Source of the DNA: Nemertoderma westbladi
Lineage: Eukaryota > Xenacoelomorpha > Nemertodermatida > Nemertodermatidae
Assembly (NCBI GenBank): GCA_032718475.1
Contig: JAUCBJ010006800.1
Span: 1-64,000, forward strand
Length of the DNA: 64,000 bases
Reading direction: 5' to 3'
Shown: piece after piece, positions 48,301 to 55,796 of the stretch
How positions within the stretch are numbered: position 1 is the stretch's first letter
Layout of the letters: each line of letters begins with the position of its first letter
The notes under the pieces: generated by a model
The model's input: the letters and a program-made list of their open reading frames with translations, nothing else
The model's database searches: none
Told to the model about the DNA's origin: nothing
Translations under genes and position numbers: made by a program

Positions 48301-48493
48301 TTATTATCTTCAGTATGAATTTGTGCTTGTTTGTCTGCTCATCACAATATTTTATTTTTATCCAGGAGTTCCACACGATTTCATGAATCTTTCAGAAACC
48401 ACAACTGGATCGAAGTCTTCGTCAACGTTTCTTTCCATCGTAACATCTACAATAATTGCTTCTCTGTTTGCCGGAATGTTAATAAACACTTAA
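33304..48493 (+). CDS. Secreted, probably GPI-anchored antistasin-like protease inhibitor
   Basis: Six exons: 33304-33336, 34553-34697, 37513-37626, 38482-38654, 40412-40487, 48366-48493. Intron phases are 0, 1, 1, 0, 1; donors include GTAAGT, GTGAGA, GTGAGT, GTTAGT. The product is 222 residues. Residues 1-16 form a short signal peptide (MIITAILFCLA..). Four Cys domains follow, at about 32-56, 63-94, 118-146 and 152-177. Three fit or nearly fit C-x4-C-x3-C-x9/10-C-x2-C-x-C, ending GCEICRC, CQMCEC, GCEICAC, CQTCEC, the antistasin signature; known members inhibit serine proteases such as factor Xa. The fourth domain is split by the phase-0 intron. A Ser/Thr linker and a hydrophobic C-terminus (FLSIVTSTIIASLFAGMLI) resemble a GPI-attachment signal. 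Assembled by eye, without transcript support; exon 1 is the least certain. Confidence 0.82.
33878..34440. repeat. 18-bp minisatellite, about 31 copies
   Basis: About 31 virtually identical copies of GAATGCCGAGTCTGTATG, with a single G-to-A change near the right end and a degenerate last unit. It lies in intron 1 of the inhibitor gene, 113 bp before exon 2. All three plus frames and a minus frame are open because the unit is a stop-free multiple of three. Near-perfect identity suggests recent expansion. Confidence 0.97.
34553..34697 (+). CDS. Inhibitor exon 2: antistasin-like domain 1
   Basis: Entered in phase 0 after TTTGTTGCTAG, left in phase 1 at AACCAG|GTGAG. It encodes CPQLQCVIDC...GCEICRC, an exact antistasin pattern. 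An alternative acceptor at 34565 (CTGCAG, phase 1) would need a different upstream exon. Confidence 0.85.
34832..35267. mobile_element. MITE-like element with hairpin ends (436 bp)
   Basis: Left end AACTAGAAAGCCAGC, right end complementary GCTGGCTTTTCTAGTT. Each end also has an internal short hairpin (GCCAGCAAGCTGGC; GCCAGATGGCTGGC). Non-coding. AAGATGGCTTTAAACGAACC near 35747 is related to its left end, so fragments of the family recur. Confidence 0.75.
35268..37512. repeat. Intron 2 of the inhibitor gene: dispersed and tandem repeats
   Basis: A repeat with GCACCTGCTTGA-like, TTTTTGAGATATTGGATGG, (CA)n, TTTTTGAACGGCTCAAC and GACAAGAACTACCCTG occurs at about 35575-35735 and again at 36735-36855. 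A unit of about 150 bp, starting TCATTAATGTACG, is duplicated in tandem at about 36388-36690. No gene in the open frames at 35544-35987 or 37115-37396. Confidence 0.75.
37513..37626 (+). CDS. Inhibitor exon 3: antistasin-like domain 2
   Basis: Acceptor TTTTCCCCAG, donor C|GTGAGT, phase 1 at both ends. It encodes CPDRKEEMDNCAEKC...FCQMCEC. Confidence 0.88.
37735..38133 (+). mobile_element. 3' end of a CR1/L2-like LINE
   Basis: Reads SYGIRSSSVAAPTIWNYI then SLISLKNN, the C-terminal end of CR1/L2/jockey-like polymerases, followed by GGGCGCTATATAAAT and a (TTA)n tail. A short, decayed fragment within intron 3 of the inhibitor gene. Confidence 0.85.
38482..38654 (+). CDS. Inhibitor exon 4: domain 3 and start of domain 4
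   Basis: Acceptor TTGTTCGCAG (phase 1), donor CTC|GTTAGT (phase 0). After a linker (TQKDGNWARSYYKH) it encodes CATPPMCKMDC...GCEICAC and the first Cys of domain 4 (GCPDL). Confidence 0.85.
38985..39112 (-). mobile_element. tRNA-derived SINE fragment
   Basis: On the minus strand an A-box-like TGGCGTAGTGGTGAACTACC is followed by a B-box-like GGTTCAGCCCC about 45 bases later. The stems do not close as a tRNA, so this is a SINE head and not a tRNA gene. Confidence 0.6.
39140..40015 (+). repeat. Dispersed repeat family B, copy in inhibitor intron 4
   Basis: The block runs from TTTCTATTTCATCTGATG through (GACA)n, AATGAAATCACCGACCCC, AAAACCCCCAT and a very AT-rich middle to GGACTAGTAG and ends near GAGGGGGTACCCCCCC. 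A copy in inverse orientation lies at about 51580-52215, and its left end reappears at 57470-57610. Probably a non-autonomous transposon; I could not fix its termini. Confidence 0.65.
40412..40487 (+). CDS. Inhibitor exon 5: rest of domain 4
   Basis: Acceptor TTCATTCCAG, donor GG|GTAAGT. It encodes DCQKMCDSDRKS...RCQTCECK. Joining in phase 0 to exon 4 restores the C-x4-C spacing exactly, which strongly supports the splice. Confidence 0.88.
40498..42895. repeat. Minisatellite of about 40-bp units, about 2.4 kb
   Basis: Roughly 60 copies of TAGCTGGTACATTATATGTG + GTAAAGTATAAGTGTTACG, alternating with a variant carrying ...AGATGCAGTATATC. Length variants of 39-44 bp alternate in patterns, so there is higher-order structure. 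It begins about ten bases after the donor of inhibitor exon 5 and fills the start of intron 5. Confidence 0.95.
42896..44138. other. Intron 5 sequence without recognised features
   Basis: AT-rich, with short repeats such as CTACTGGCTACTGACTACTG near 43370. No gene. Confidence 0.5.
44139..45935. repeat. Large inverted repeat, about 1.8 kb, arms of 0.85-0.9 kb
   Basis: CACCATGTCCTGGAATATAG at 44139 is matched by the reverse complement at 45916-45935, and the two arms align throughout, centred near 45037. Each arm has two diverged tandem units: outer (about 44139-44545; 45455-45935) and inner (about 44546-44965; 45040-45455). All four contain a C- or G-run, TTTTTCTACAAATCT and CATTTATTC..TTTAATAAATAC wording. 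Inner arms are about 90% alike by eye. It lies in intron 5 of the inhibitor gene, so a transcript could fold into a long duplex. Confidence 0.9.
45979..46070. repeat. Perfect 92-bp palindrome without spacer
   Basis: Two 46-base arms are exact reverse complements about the centre AGCT|AGCT (46024/46025). The sequence is made of the 40-bp minisatellite wording (GGTACATTATAT) plus GGTAACAGTACATT. Other stray satellite units lie at 45938-45978 and after 46070. Confidence 0.97.
46397..47955. mobile_element. piggyBac-like non-autonomous element, 1.56 kb
   Basis: TTAA target sites (46393-46396, 47956-47959) bracket inverted ends CCCTATTA / TAATAGGG. Just inside both ends is a G run followed by GTCAATATGACCCC. 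TTAA duplication with CCC-starting ends is the hallmark of the piggyBac superfamily. The interior has no transposase; it contains degenerate repeats of about 125-130 bp with CAAACTTGTATTTTTCGG, TGCTAGCACCAAATTTTG and TTTCTTGCGTTATACGGG. It lies in intron 5 of the inhibitor gene. Confidence 0.85.
48366..48493 (+). CDS. Inhibitor exon 6: Ser/Thr stalk and hydrophobic C-terminus
   Basis: Acceptor TTTATTTTTATCCAG, phase 1, stop TAA at 48491-48493. It encodes GVPHDFMNLSETTTG, a Ser-rich stretch, then a hydrophobic segment of about 20 residues with no charged tail, as in GPI-attachment signals. An ATTAAA at 48668 is a possible polyadenylation signal. Confidence 0.8.
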
Positions 48494-50091
48494 AATACAA
48501 ACAAACCGAAAAACAATGTCAATGAACCTCATTATATATATTACACTGCTTGCTTAGTTGAGTATTACTTTTGATTTGAAGAGTTCTACATTGTATACTG
48601 TAGACACAATGTATATCTATACATATGTAACGATCCACTTTATATTTATCATCACACTGTTAACTTTATTAAAATTGAAATGCATACTTACAATTTATGT
48701 TGAACTCAATCGTTGTCGGAAAACATCAGTTAGAAAAAAGGGTTGGAACTGACTCTTGACGACTTTATGATACTTAAGGGGAAGGCATATATGGACAGCA
48801 TTGAATAATCTGTCCAGGTCCCATAGGTTCCATAACGGAACATTCAGTTTGGAGCTCTAAGACTTTCTAGGTATTTAAATATACTATTTGACTATAAACT
48901 TTAGTGTTAAAATGTTCACACAGATATTCACATGTTTTCGTGCAGATTCGTTAACTTTAGGTTGATTTTCTCAAAACTCGAGTTTTTGAGTTACATGGTT
49001 TTGCCTTAGGAGGGCAGAGTAGACCACAAAGTTGATCTATATGTACTGGTATCAGAGGTCCTTCCTTCCACACTGGAGTGTTTTACATTTCAGTGGAGAT
49101 TTCGAGATAGCAGTACATTAAGTTCTTAACATCATGTTTATGCATTTATTAACAGTCATGGTTAACCTAAGTTGTTAACATAGAAAACTTAAGTTAAGTA
49201 TTAAGTGCTTGTTAAGGCTTTTGCGACTAAAAACTCACATTATATTAGCAATAATGCGCCGTCGTAATCCAATACCATAGAACTGATGGGTAAGATTTAT
49301 AAAATCTATAAAAGCACACGCCCTGCCGCGTTCATGTTTGGTATCCACTTTTAGTGGAGACCACTTTCCCTGGCCTCTTTCTTAGTGGTGGGAATGACAA
49401 CATTTTCATTTTCCTCTCACCATTGAACTTTAGTAAATAAACCTCGAAACTAAGCTTCTGATTGGAAGTTACTATGTAGATCATCGTTCTAAGCATTATT
49501 TGCATTCGACACCAAGCAAGTTTTGATCTCCATTGCGACTTCTCTTTGTTCAGTGTATATTCTACTTTGCTGATAACAGGATGTTGCTGATAACACCAGG
49601 CTTAAAGTTTATGAATTGTAGTTAATTACTGCAACATTGCATCAGTAGCACGCAAGAGTTATTTGTACCCTAAACAAACACTGAATTGATTGTTCTGACT
49701 TACTGTTGTACTTATTGATTTTGTTATATTTGATGGTCAATTTATGTATTAGTAACTATATGGAGATTCTGCTACATTAACACTGCATAACTTCAAACTT
49801 ATATATTTATATTTAACGAGGTAAGCTTTGGTTGGTAAATTAACGGTTCTGGTTCACATCAATTGGTGTGCGTGAGAATATATGTTATCCCCAACGTGTG
49901 TGAACATGTCTACTCCTTAATAATGACAAAATTGTCCCAAGTCAGTAAATCAGGTCCCAGGGTGTATTTCAGTTGGGTCCATAATACCACATCCCTAAAG
50001 GATGTGACAGACTATATTTCTCATTAAGCATATGTTGTATTTACCTTAAGTCATAGACCTGTCTGTGTCTGTTATCTAGAACACAACACCT
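48494..50091. other. 3' flank of the inhibitor gene, no further gene seen
   Basis: Presumed 3'UTR, then AT-rich intergenic sequence up to the LINE. The frame at 48558-48752 is unsupported. Confidence 0.55.
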
Positions 50092-51143
50092 ACTACTACT
50101 ACTAGGATCGGCATGCTGCATTGCAGCTGCATTTTTAAGAATGCTGTGCCGGCTTATCGACAAAATTGCACCGCCACAACTCCCTATCACCCATGACATT
50201 TGCTAGATCATCCGCATCTTCAAGGCCAGTGTCCTTTAAGATGCGTCTCAAGAAAGTCATGGGCTGACAACCATGCTTATTCACTCCATGAGGCTGCCAA
50301 AGTACAAGATTATGCACTGGCTGGTCCTCACGGCGAAAGCAATGTCCTGCAAAGCGGAGGCGATTTTGTTCTAGTGCCAAGCTTGGGGGAACCAATGAGA
50401 CACCTCCAATGTTATATAATGTCTGGTTGGAGATGTGTGCATTGTACTTGACACAATGAACCCGGCGTAGCATTCTTGTGAATGTGCCATCCAGAGATTT
50501 GGTGTCCTCAGCAGTTAGAGCCCAGCATGGACTCCCATAGAGGAGTACTGGAACTACTGCTGCTCTAAATAATCGGACCTTAAGTTTCCGATTAATTCTC
50601 GTTGAATTCCAAATCCTGGAAAGCCTATACAAGGCTGCCCATGCCTTTCCCTTACGTATTCGAAGGTCCTCACCTGACTTCCGGATCCATGATCCCAGGT
50701 AACAGAAGTCTTCCACATGCGCAAGCATACCATCTTTTGAGCTTATGCTCATCCGATCAGAGACTTGCTGAGGACTTTCAAAGTTAACTGTCAAAATTTT
50801 GGTCTTTCTGGAGTTAATAAAAAGACCAACACTAGAAGCAGCATGTTCTAATGAGCTGAGGAGCCGTTGGGCTCCCTCTAGTGATTCTGAGAGTAATCCT
50901 AAGTCATCAGCAAAGTCTAGATCAGTTAGGTACTTGGCAGGATTTCCTCGACTTCTGGAGCCAGTAGGTGGAGATATCATCACCCCATCATCATTATGAT
51001 GATCTAAGGACATGCGTAGAACATAGTCAACTACAATAATGAACAAGAATGGTGCAAGTGTGTCTCCCTGGAGGACGCCCCATAACACTTCAAATGGTTC
51101 TGTGTCACCGTCAACAGTAGACACAAATGTTGTCGAACCATCG
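50092..51143 (-). mobile_element. 5'-truncated LINE copy
   Basis: Same family and nearly the same truncation point as the 30236 copy (both end around ACAAATGTTGTCGAACCATCG), with a (CTA)n tail at the left. No clear target duplication seen at its edges. Confidence 0.9.
50135..51124 (-). CDS. LINE reverse transcriptase C-terminal half, open
   Basis: 329 open codons with [22 protein letters not shown] and [10 protein letters not shown]. Substitutions relative to the 14391 copy include AHVEDFCYLG and HGCQPMTF. It lacks the N-terminal RT motifs and the endonuclease. Confidence 0.9.
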   Translation of the reverse strand: MSTVDGDTEPFEVLWGVLQGDTLAPFLFIIVVDYVLRMSLDHHNDDGVMISPPTGSRSRGNPAKYLTDLDFADDLGLLSESLEGAQRLLSSLEHAASSVGLFINSRKTKILTVNFESPQQVSDRMSISSKDGMLAHVEDFCYLGSWIRKSGEDLRIRKGKAWAALYRLSRIWNSTRINRKLKVRLFRAAVVPVLLYGSPCWALTAEDTKSLDGTFTRMLRRVHCVKYNAHISNQTLYNIGGVSLVPPSLALEQNRLRFAGHCFRREDQPVHNLVLWQPHGVNKHGCQPMTFLRRILKDTGLEDADDLANVMGDRELWRCNFVDKPAQHS

Positions 51144-51579
51144 TTAATACTATCCCATAAGTTGTTAACATAATTGTTAGGAATTATACAGCGAGAATCA
51201 ATCCAATGATACTTAACCAGCCCAATTATAGAAGCCGAAATTTCAGGCTCCCATTAAAGGTGGGTCATACAACGCCGCGCTAGTGGCGTCGTAGGATTCG
51301 CTAGCTAGGATTTATATCCGGTGTTATCCCGTTTGGCAAACTTAAGCAAGATTTCTGTGATAATAAAATCTGTATGGTGAAAATTATGGAAGTCTTCTAA
51401 AAGCGCGAACAGTGCTTGAATTTCAAACTGCGATCTGATCTTATCTTGATTTACATTAGTGTAAACTATTAGGCAGCATGGTTAGTAGTAGTCCTAATAA
51501 ATTTATAGTTCTATTTATAATAATAGTTCAATAATAGTTCAATTATTATAGATTAATCATACTTGACTGGCTCGAGGTA
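51144..51579. other. No gene seen
   Basis: Ordinary sequence between the LINE and repeat family B; no recognisable feature. Confidence 0.5.
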
Positions 51580-52215
51580 GCTCCGGCGGAATTAAAGATT
51601 TCACTAAAATGCTACTAGTCCCTCAATCTTGGTACAAATTTCTTGAAACCAACTTTTTTGGGCTCAGCGTCATCTATTTTTTCAAAAGTATTCTTATAGA
51701 ATTTTCAATTAGCCCTTTTTTTAAATTAATTAATTAAATTAATTAATTATCACATTTTTAAATAAAATTGGCTAATTACACAAAATGGTAATATTTATCA
51801 AAATTCCATAAGATAACTTTTAAAGAGCCTCCAAAGTTCGTTCGAATGAGCCAAAAACGAAGAAAATTGGTTGAGAACTGATGGAGGAGTAGTAATTTGA
51901 AAAATGTCATTCCGAGAAAATGCCCTTCAAAGTTTAAACCTTCCCGCCAAAATTGGCTGTCTGTGTTCTGGTTTGTTAATTATTTCTGGCACGAAGGATG
52001 CACACCAAAGAGCTAAAATTTTTATTACGGGGGTTTTAGGGGTTGCTGATTTAATTTCCGGTGTCAGTTTTAATGTTTGGTTGAATCTAGTACGTCTGTT
52101 TGACTGTCTGTCTATCTTACAATTTGACGGACTGGCCGTTAAACAGAAAAACAGTGATAACTCGAGAACTAAAATAGGTCTCACTAAGCGGTTTTAAGAT
52201 CCTCACTCAATACTG
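51580..52215 (-). repeat. Dispersed repeat family B, inverse copy
   Basis: Reverse-complement relative of 39140-39860: TTTCACTAAAA, CTACTAGTCCCT, GAAACCAACTTTTTTGGGCT, the AATTAATTAA core, GGAGGAGTAGTA, GGGGGTTTTAGGGGTTG and ACTCGAGAACTAAAA. The open frames at 51904-52197 and 51927-52184 are by-products. Confidence 0.75.
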
Positions 52216-52812
52216 CTCCAGATGAAATAATGAAACAATAATAACAACAACAATTTGAAAATTTGACCTGATATAAACACCGCCCCCCCCCCCCTTTTTT
52301 TATTATTAACTTATTTAAAGATAAATGGGAAAATTTATTAGAACATAATATTTGGATTATAGAACATTATTACACATAATACAATTAGTGGACGAGATAG
52401 ATAATGTATTTGAGTATATCATTGCACCATTCGCATTCTCTGTGATGCGATCTGTTTCTAATTGGATTGGGCGCTGTAATTGGTTTATACAACAATCTAT
52501 GATAACCCACAATGAATATTGGATCGCTGTATGACGTAACCGTCTGTGTGCCACATGTCATCAGGGTCACGGTTTTGTAGTAAACGCGACATTGAGATCG
52601 ATGGAGTGATATAAGGTGAACTGATATGTTTCCTATATAATATATGCTGCCGCACATGCTGGTAACACCAAGGTGAGCCAAATAAATCATGGATAATATT
52701 AAGTTTCAGCATTTAACTAACACGCTGTCTGCTGTTGGTTGTTACTCAGTTTTGACGATTTAAATTTAGTTCAGCTAGTTGACTGACATCATAAAGTCGA
52801 AACGTCTATCAT
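52216..52812. other. No gene seen
   Basis: Contains a C run (52272-52284). Several overlapping short frames at 52352-52712 have no support. Confidence 0.5.
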
Positions 52813-52981
52813 GTCTCTAATTTTCATCTCACGGAAAATAGCCTCGGCGAATTCGTTTGATGAGAAGATTTTCCATGACACCTCATTGCAATGATTCATT
52901 TGAAATGAGGTGTCATGATGGCAAATCTCCTCATCAAACGAATTTGCCGTGGCTATTTTCTGTGAGATGAAAATTAGAGAC
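52813..52981. repeat. Near-perfect hairpin, arms of about 84 bp
   Basis: The left arm GTCTCTAATTTTCATCTCAC... is answered by ...GTGAGATGAAAATTAGAGAC, with only about eight mismatches or small indels over 84 bases and almost no loop. It ends 112 bases past the stop codon of the minus-strand gene at 53093, so it may lie in that gene's 3'UTR. A small foldback transposon is the simplest explanation. Confidence 0.9.
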
Positions 52982-53092
52982 TGTGAATATACACAAATAG
53001 GCATAAACATAATACATAAATAATTGCAGAACGTTTCAGAGTTCTTTGACATTGACAATTTCACCTAAAATGCAATAATAATCGAATGAAGA

Positions 53093-54021
53093 TTAAAAGT
53101 GATACCAAAGAAATCCAGCAATTAAAATCTTTGTTGAAGTTTGATAGCAATGACAGCTTATTGTTGCAGCAGACACAGTAGATTCCAATGTTTCTGCCGC
53201 TGTAGATGTCATCGTAATTTCTTCTGTGACGATCGCAGTGGTTGTTGATGGAAGTGGAATACTTGTAGCATTGGATCCACGTATGATATCTTGGACAAAC
53301 TCTGCAACTCCCTCTGCTGCAAAAGCGATTTTCAATTCACCTTCATTTACAAATTGTAGAAAGCCACTATCTAAGCCATCCTTGACAATAGGTTTCTTAT
53401 TTTCGTAAACCAGAATAGAAATTGATCTTCTACCATAAATAACTCCGGCATCATAACAACCATCAAGTGTATCTATGTCGATAACCATTTCATCCACTGA
53501 CCAAAACTCTGATTTTATTGCTGTGATGATATTATTTTTAGTAACTTCTAGACACGGACTGTAGGTGATGTTATATGTGAAGATTATTGGGCATATAGTG
53601 CCTTTGAATGAAAGTGTCTCGCTTCCAGATGTGATTGGTGTCCATTTAGAAGATTCCTGTTGTAAGATGGATTCTACTGACTCGGATAGATCTTGAGAAC
53701 TCATAATAGCATTTGTTACAGTTATTTCAGTAGGAAGATTAATTGAACCGCAAGTGATCTTTCCAACTGTTATATTAACATTCCCTAGATTTCTGAAGAA
53801 GTATTTGAGGTCATTATAATACTGTGATCTTACATTATCCTCTATGGTAGCATTACTAGTAACTTCAGAGCAATTTCCATCATAAGATATTGTGAAAAAT
53901 GTTGTAGCTGAGGGCTGGTATGTTGCCGTTGAATTTGACTCTAAAGTGGCTGCAGAATTCGAGGTTGTTGTTGCCAGTGTAGTTGCCGCTCTATTTTCTT
54001 CTGTAGTTGCGGCTGTATTAT
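53093..54021 (-). CDS. Last exon of a Thr-rich extracellular protein, probably GPI-anchored
   Basis: The exon begins in phase 1 after the acceptor TTATTTATTTATACAG and runs 308 codons to TAA. The start is a mucin-like Thr/Ala/Ser stretch of about 45 residues (for example ENRAATTLATTTSNSAATLE). Two related segments of about 110 residues follow, beginning FFTISYDGNCSEV and FTYNITYSPCLEV; each carries a second Cys about 45 residues later (KITCGSI; LDGCYDAG). Then comes a second Thr/Ser-rich stretch and a C-terminal ISCHCYQTSTKILIAGFLWY, which resembles a GPI signal. Several N-x-S/T sites are present. I do not recognise the family; SEA-like or other surface repeats are possible. Upstream exons would lie beyond the LINE and BEL/Pao insertions, or outside the window. 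Confidence 0.7.
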
Positions 54022-54368
54022 CTGTATAAATAAATAATGAGATTCTATGAATAACAAATATATTACCTAATAAATTGTTTATCTTCAAATTTGCATAGTT
54101 TTTTTTTATAACAAGAGAACGAAGTAGGTAATAATACATAAATATAGAGTAAAATATTAGAGTAAATAATAAAGAAAAGTATAAAGTATTTTAATAAAAG
54201 CTATTCTTATTTAATTTTAATTTAATTTCGTACATATCAATAGAGAGATAGTACAGCATACGTAAACAACCGGTAAGTTGGTAGAACGTAAGTATTTACA
54301 GCACAATCAGAATAATGTTACAAAATTATAAATTAATAATATAGATTGGACAAACACAATATGAGTTT
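54022..54368. other. Intron of the Thr-rich gene
   Basis: AT-rich intron sequence upstream (minus strand) of the acceptor; no feature. Confidence 0.5.
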
Positions 54369-55711
54369 AATTATTATTATTATTATTATTACATTTTATT
54401 CCAAACCATAAAGGTTCATATCATATACATAATAGAATAGAATTTAGAATTACATTAGAATAAAGCACATTTAATACACAGCTAACTAATTACCTACAAC
54501 TGTTGTATAGTAAAGAAAATATATTTCTCCAATTATCATGGCAGTAAAAATATTCTGGAGATTGCATTACGGCGAGATGCAACGTGCACAGTATGAACAA
54601 CAATATTTGTACTTTTTGAAACCCTTCAAATGAGGCTGTTATAAGATCGATCACGAACATGTATAAACATAGGGATGTTGTGATTTCCGAAGAACAGAGA
54701 CATGCTGATGGGGTCACCATCAGTCTGCATAGGAATATTAAAAATCATACGAGCATAATTGTTGTAAGCTACACGAATTATATCCAAAGCAGACTGACTG
54801 AAGTTGGATCGCGACCACAGTGCATTGCAGTAAATGGGAGTGCAGAATGATTTACATAGTTTCACTTTTACATCTACAGAACAATCACCGAATCGACGCG
54901 CTAAATAGTTACCTTGAGCATATAAAGAATGAGTTTGTCTAGTAATATCATACCCATCATCCGTATTCGAGTGAAGTACATGGCCTAAATAAACAAATCT
55001 GTCAACAATGTCAATATTTTTACCGTAAATATAAACATGAGAAGCTGCACCTTTAAAGTATTTCGGAAAATAGTAAATGCATTTAGTTTTCTTGACATTA
55101 AATAACATTGAGCTACTATCGGCATATTTGACTGCCAGATTAATTAATGATTGCAGACTATATATCGAGTTACTTACTAAGCACAAATCATCAGCATAAC
55201 ACAGATGGTTAATCCTGAGATCATCAATTTTACAACCTAAATCAGATTCATTAAGCATAATGCTCAGGTCATCCATATATATATTAAAAATTATTGGTGA
55301 TAATACCCCTCCCTGTTTCGTACCATTAGTTACAATGAAACCCACAGAAGTAATAGACCCCCAACGCACTCGCATAACTTGATACCTATACCAAAATATA
55401 AAAATCCTAACTATATATAGGGGGACGCCCCTATCAATCAATTTGCGAAAAAGAAGAACATGGTTAATCCTATCAAACGCTTTACTAAGATCGAGCATAC
55501 ATACGTAAACTGGAGTACTCGACGATAAATAATATTTAATTAACTCTTTTAAGGTGTAGACACACATTTCAGTAACGAGTTTTGGTTTAAAACTAAATTG
55601 ATTACTCGACGAAGACAGGATATCTAACGTTGTGAGCGGATTCAATTCCGCCTCACCATCCCCATAAAGTTGGGAAGTGGCGTTTTCAGCAATATTGGGG
55701 GATACGAGGTT
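54369..55711 (-). mobile_element. 5'-truncated LINE of a second family
   Basis: On the minus strand an RT ORF is followed by about 230 bp and an (AAT)n tail (plus strand (ATT)n at 54369-54392). The 5' end is truncated at an inverted-repeat junction with the BEL/Pao fragment. Confidence 0.85.
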
Positions 55712-55717
55712 AATCAC
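54626..55717 (-). CDS. LINE reverse transcriptase, second family
   Basis: 363 open codons: VYVCMLDLSKAFDRINH (catalytic Asp), NGTKQGGVLSPIIFNIYMDD, HLCYADDLCLVS (active site YADD), then SSMLFNVKKTKC and FVYLGHVLHS. Resembles CR1/jockey-group polymerases and is clearly different from the 14391 family (YADD, not FADD; QGGVLSP, not QGDTLAP). N-terminally truncated; no endonuclease visible. Confidence 0.88.
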   Translation of the reverse strand: MINLVSPNIAENATSQLYGDGEAELNPLTTLDILSSSSNQFSFKPKLVTEMCVYTLKELIKYYLSSSTPVYVCMLDLSKAFDRINHVLLFRKLIDRGVPLYIVRIFIFWYRYQVMRVRWGSITSVGFIVTNGTKQGGVLSPIIFNIYMDDLSIMLNESDLGCKIDDLRINHLCYADDLCLVSNSIYSLQSLINLAVKYADSSSMLFNVKKTKCIYYFPKYFKGAASHVYIYGKNIDIVDRFVYLGHVLHSNTDDGYDITRQTHSLYAQGNYLARRFGDCSVDVKVKLCKSFCTPIYCNALWSRSNFSQSALDIIRVAYNNYARMIFNIPMQTDGDPISMSLFFGNHNIPMFIHVRDRSYNSLI

Positions 55718-55743
55718 AAATTAATCTCGTATCACCCCCAATA
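55693..55743. repeat. 24-bp inverted repeat at the LINE / BEL-Pao junction
   Basis: TATTGGGGGATACGAGGTTAAT (55693-55714) and the reverse complement of ATTAATCTCGTATCACCCCC (55720-55739, extending to 55743) agree at 21 of 24 positions, separated by five bases. Confidence 0.85.
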
Positions 55744-55796
55744 ACGGGGACAACACACAGCCCCAAAGAGCCACACAAAAGAGGTTAGAGGTCAAG

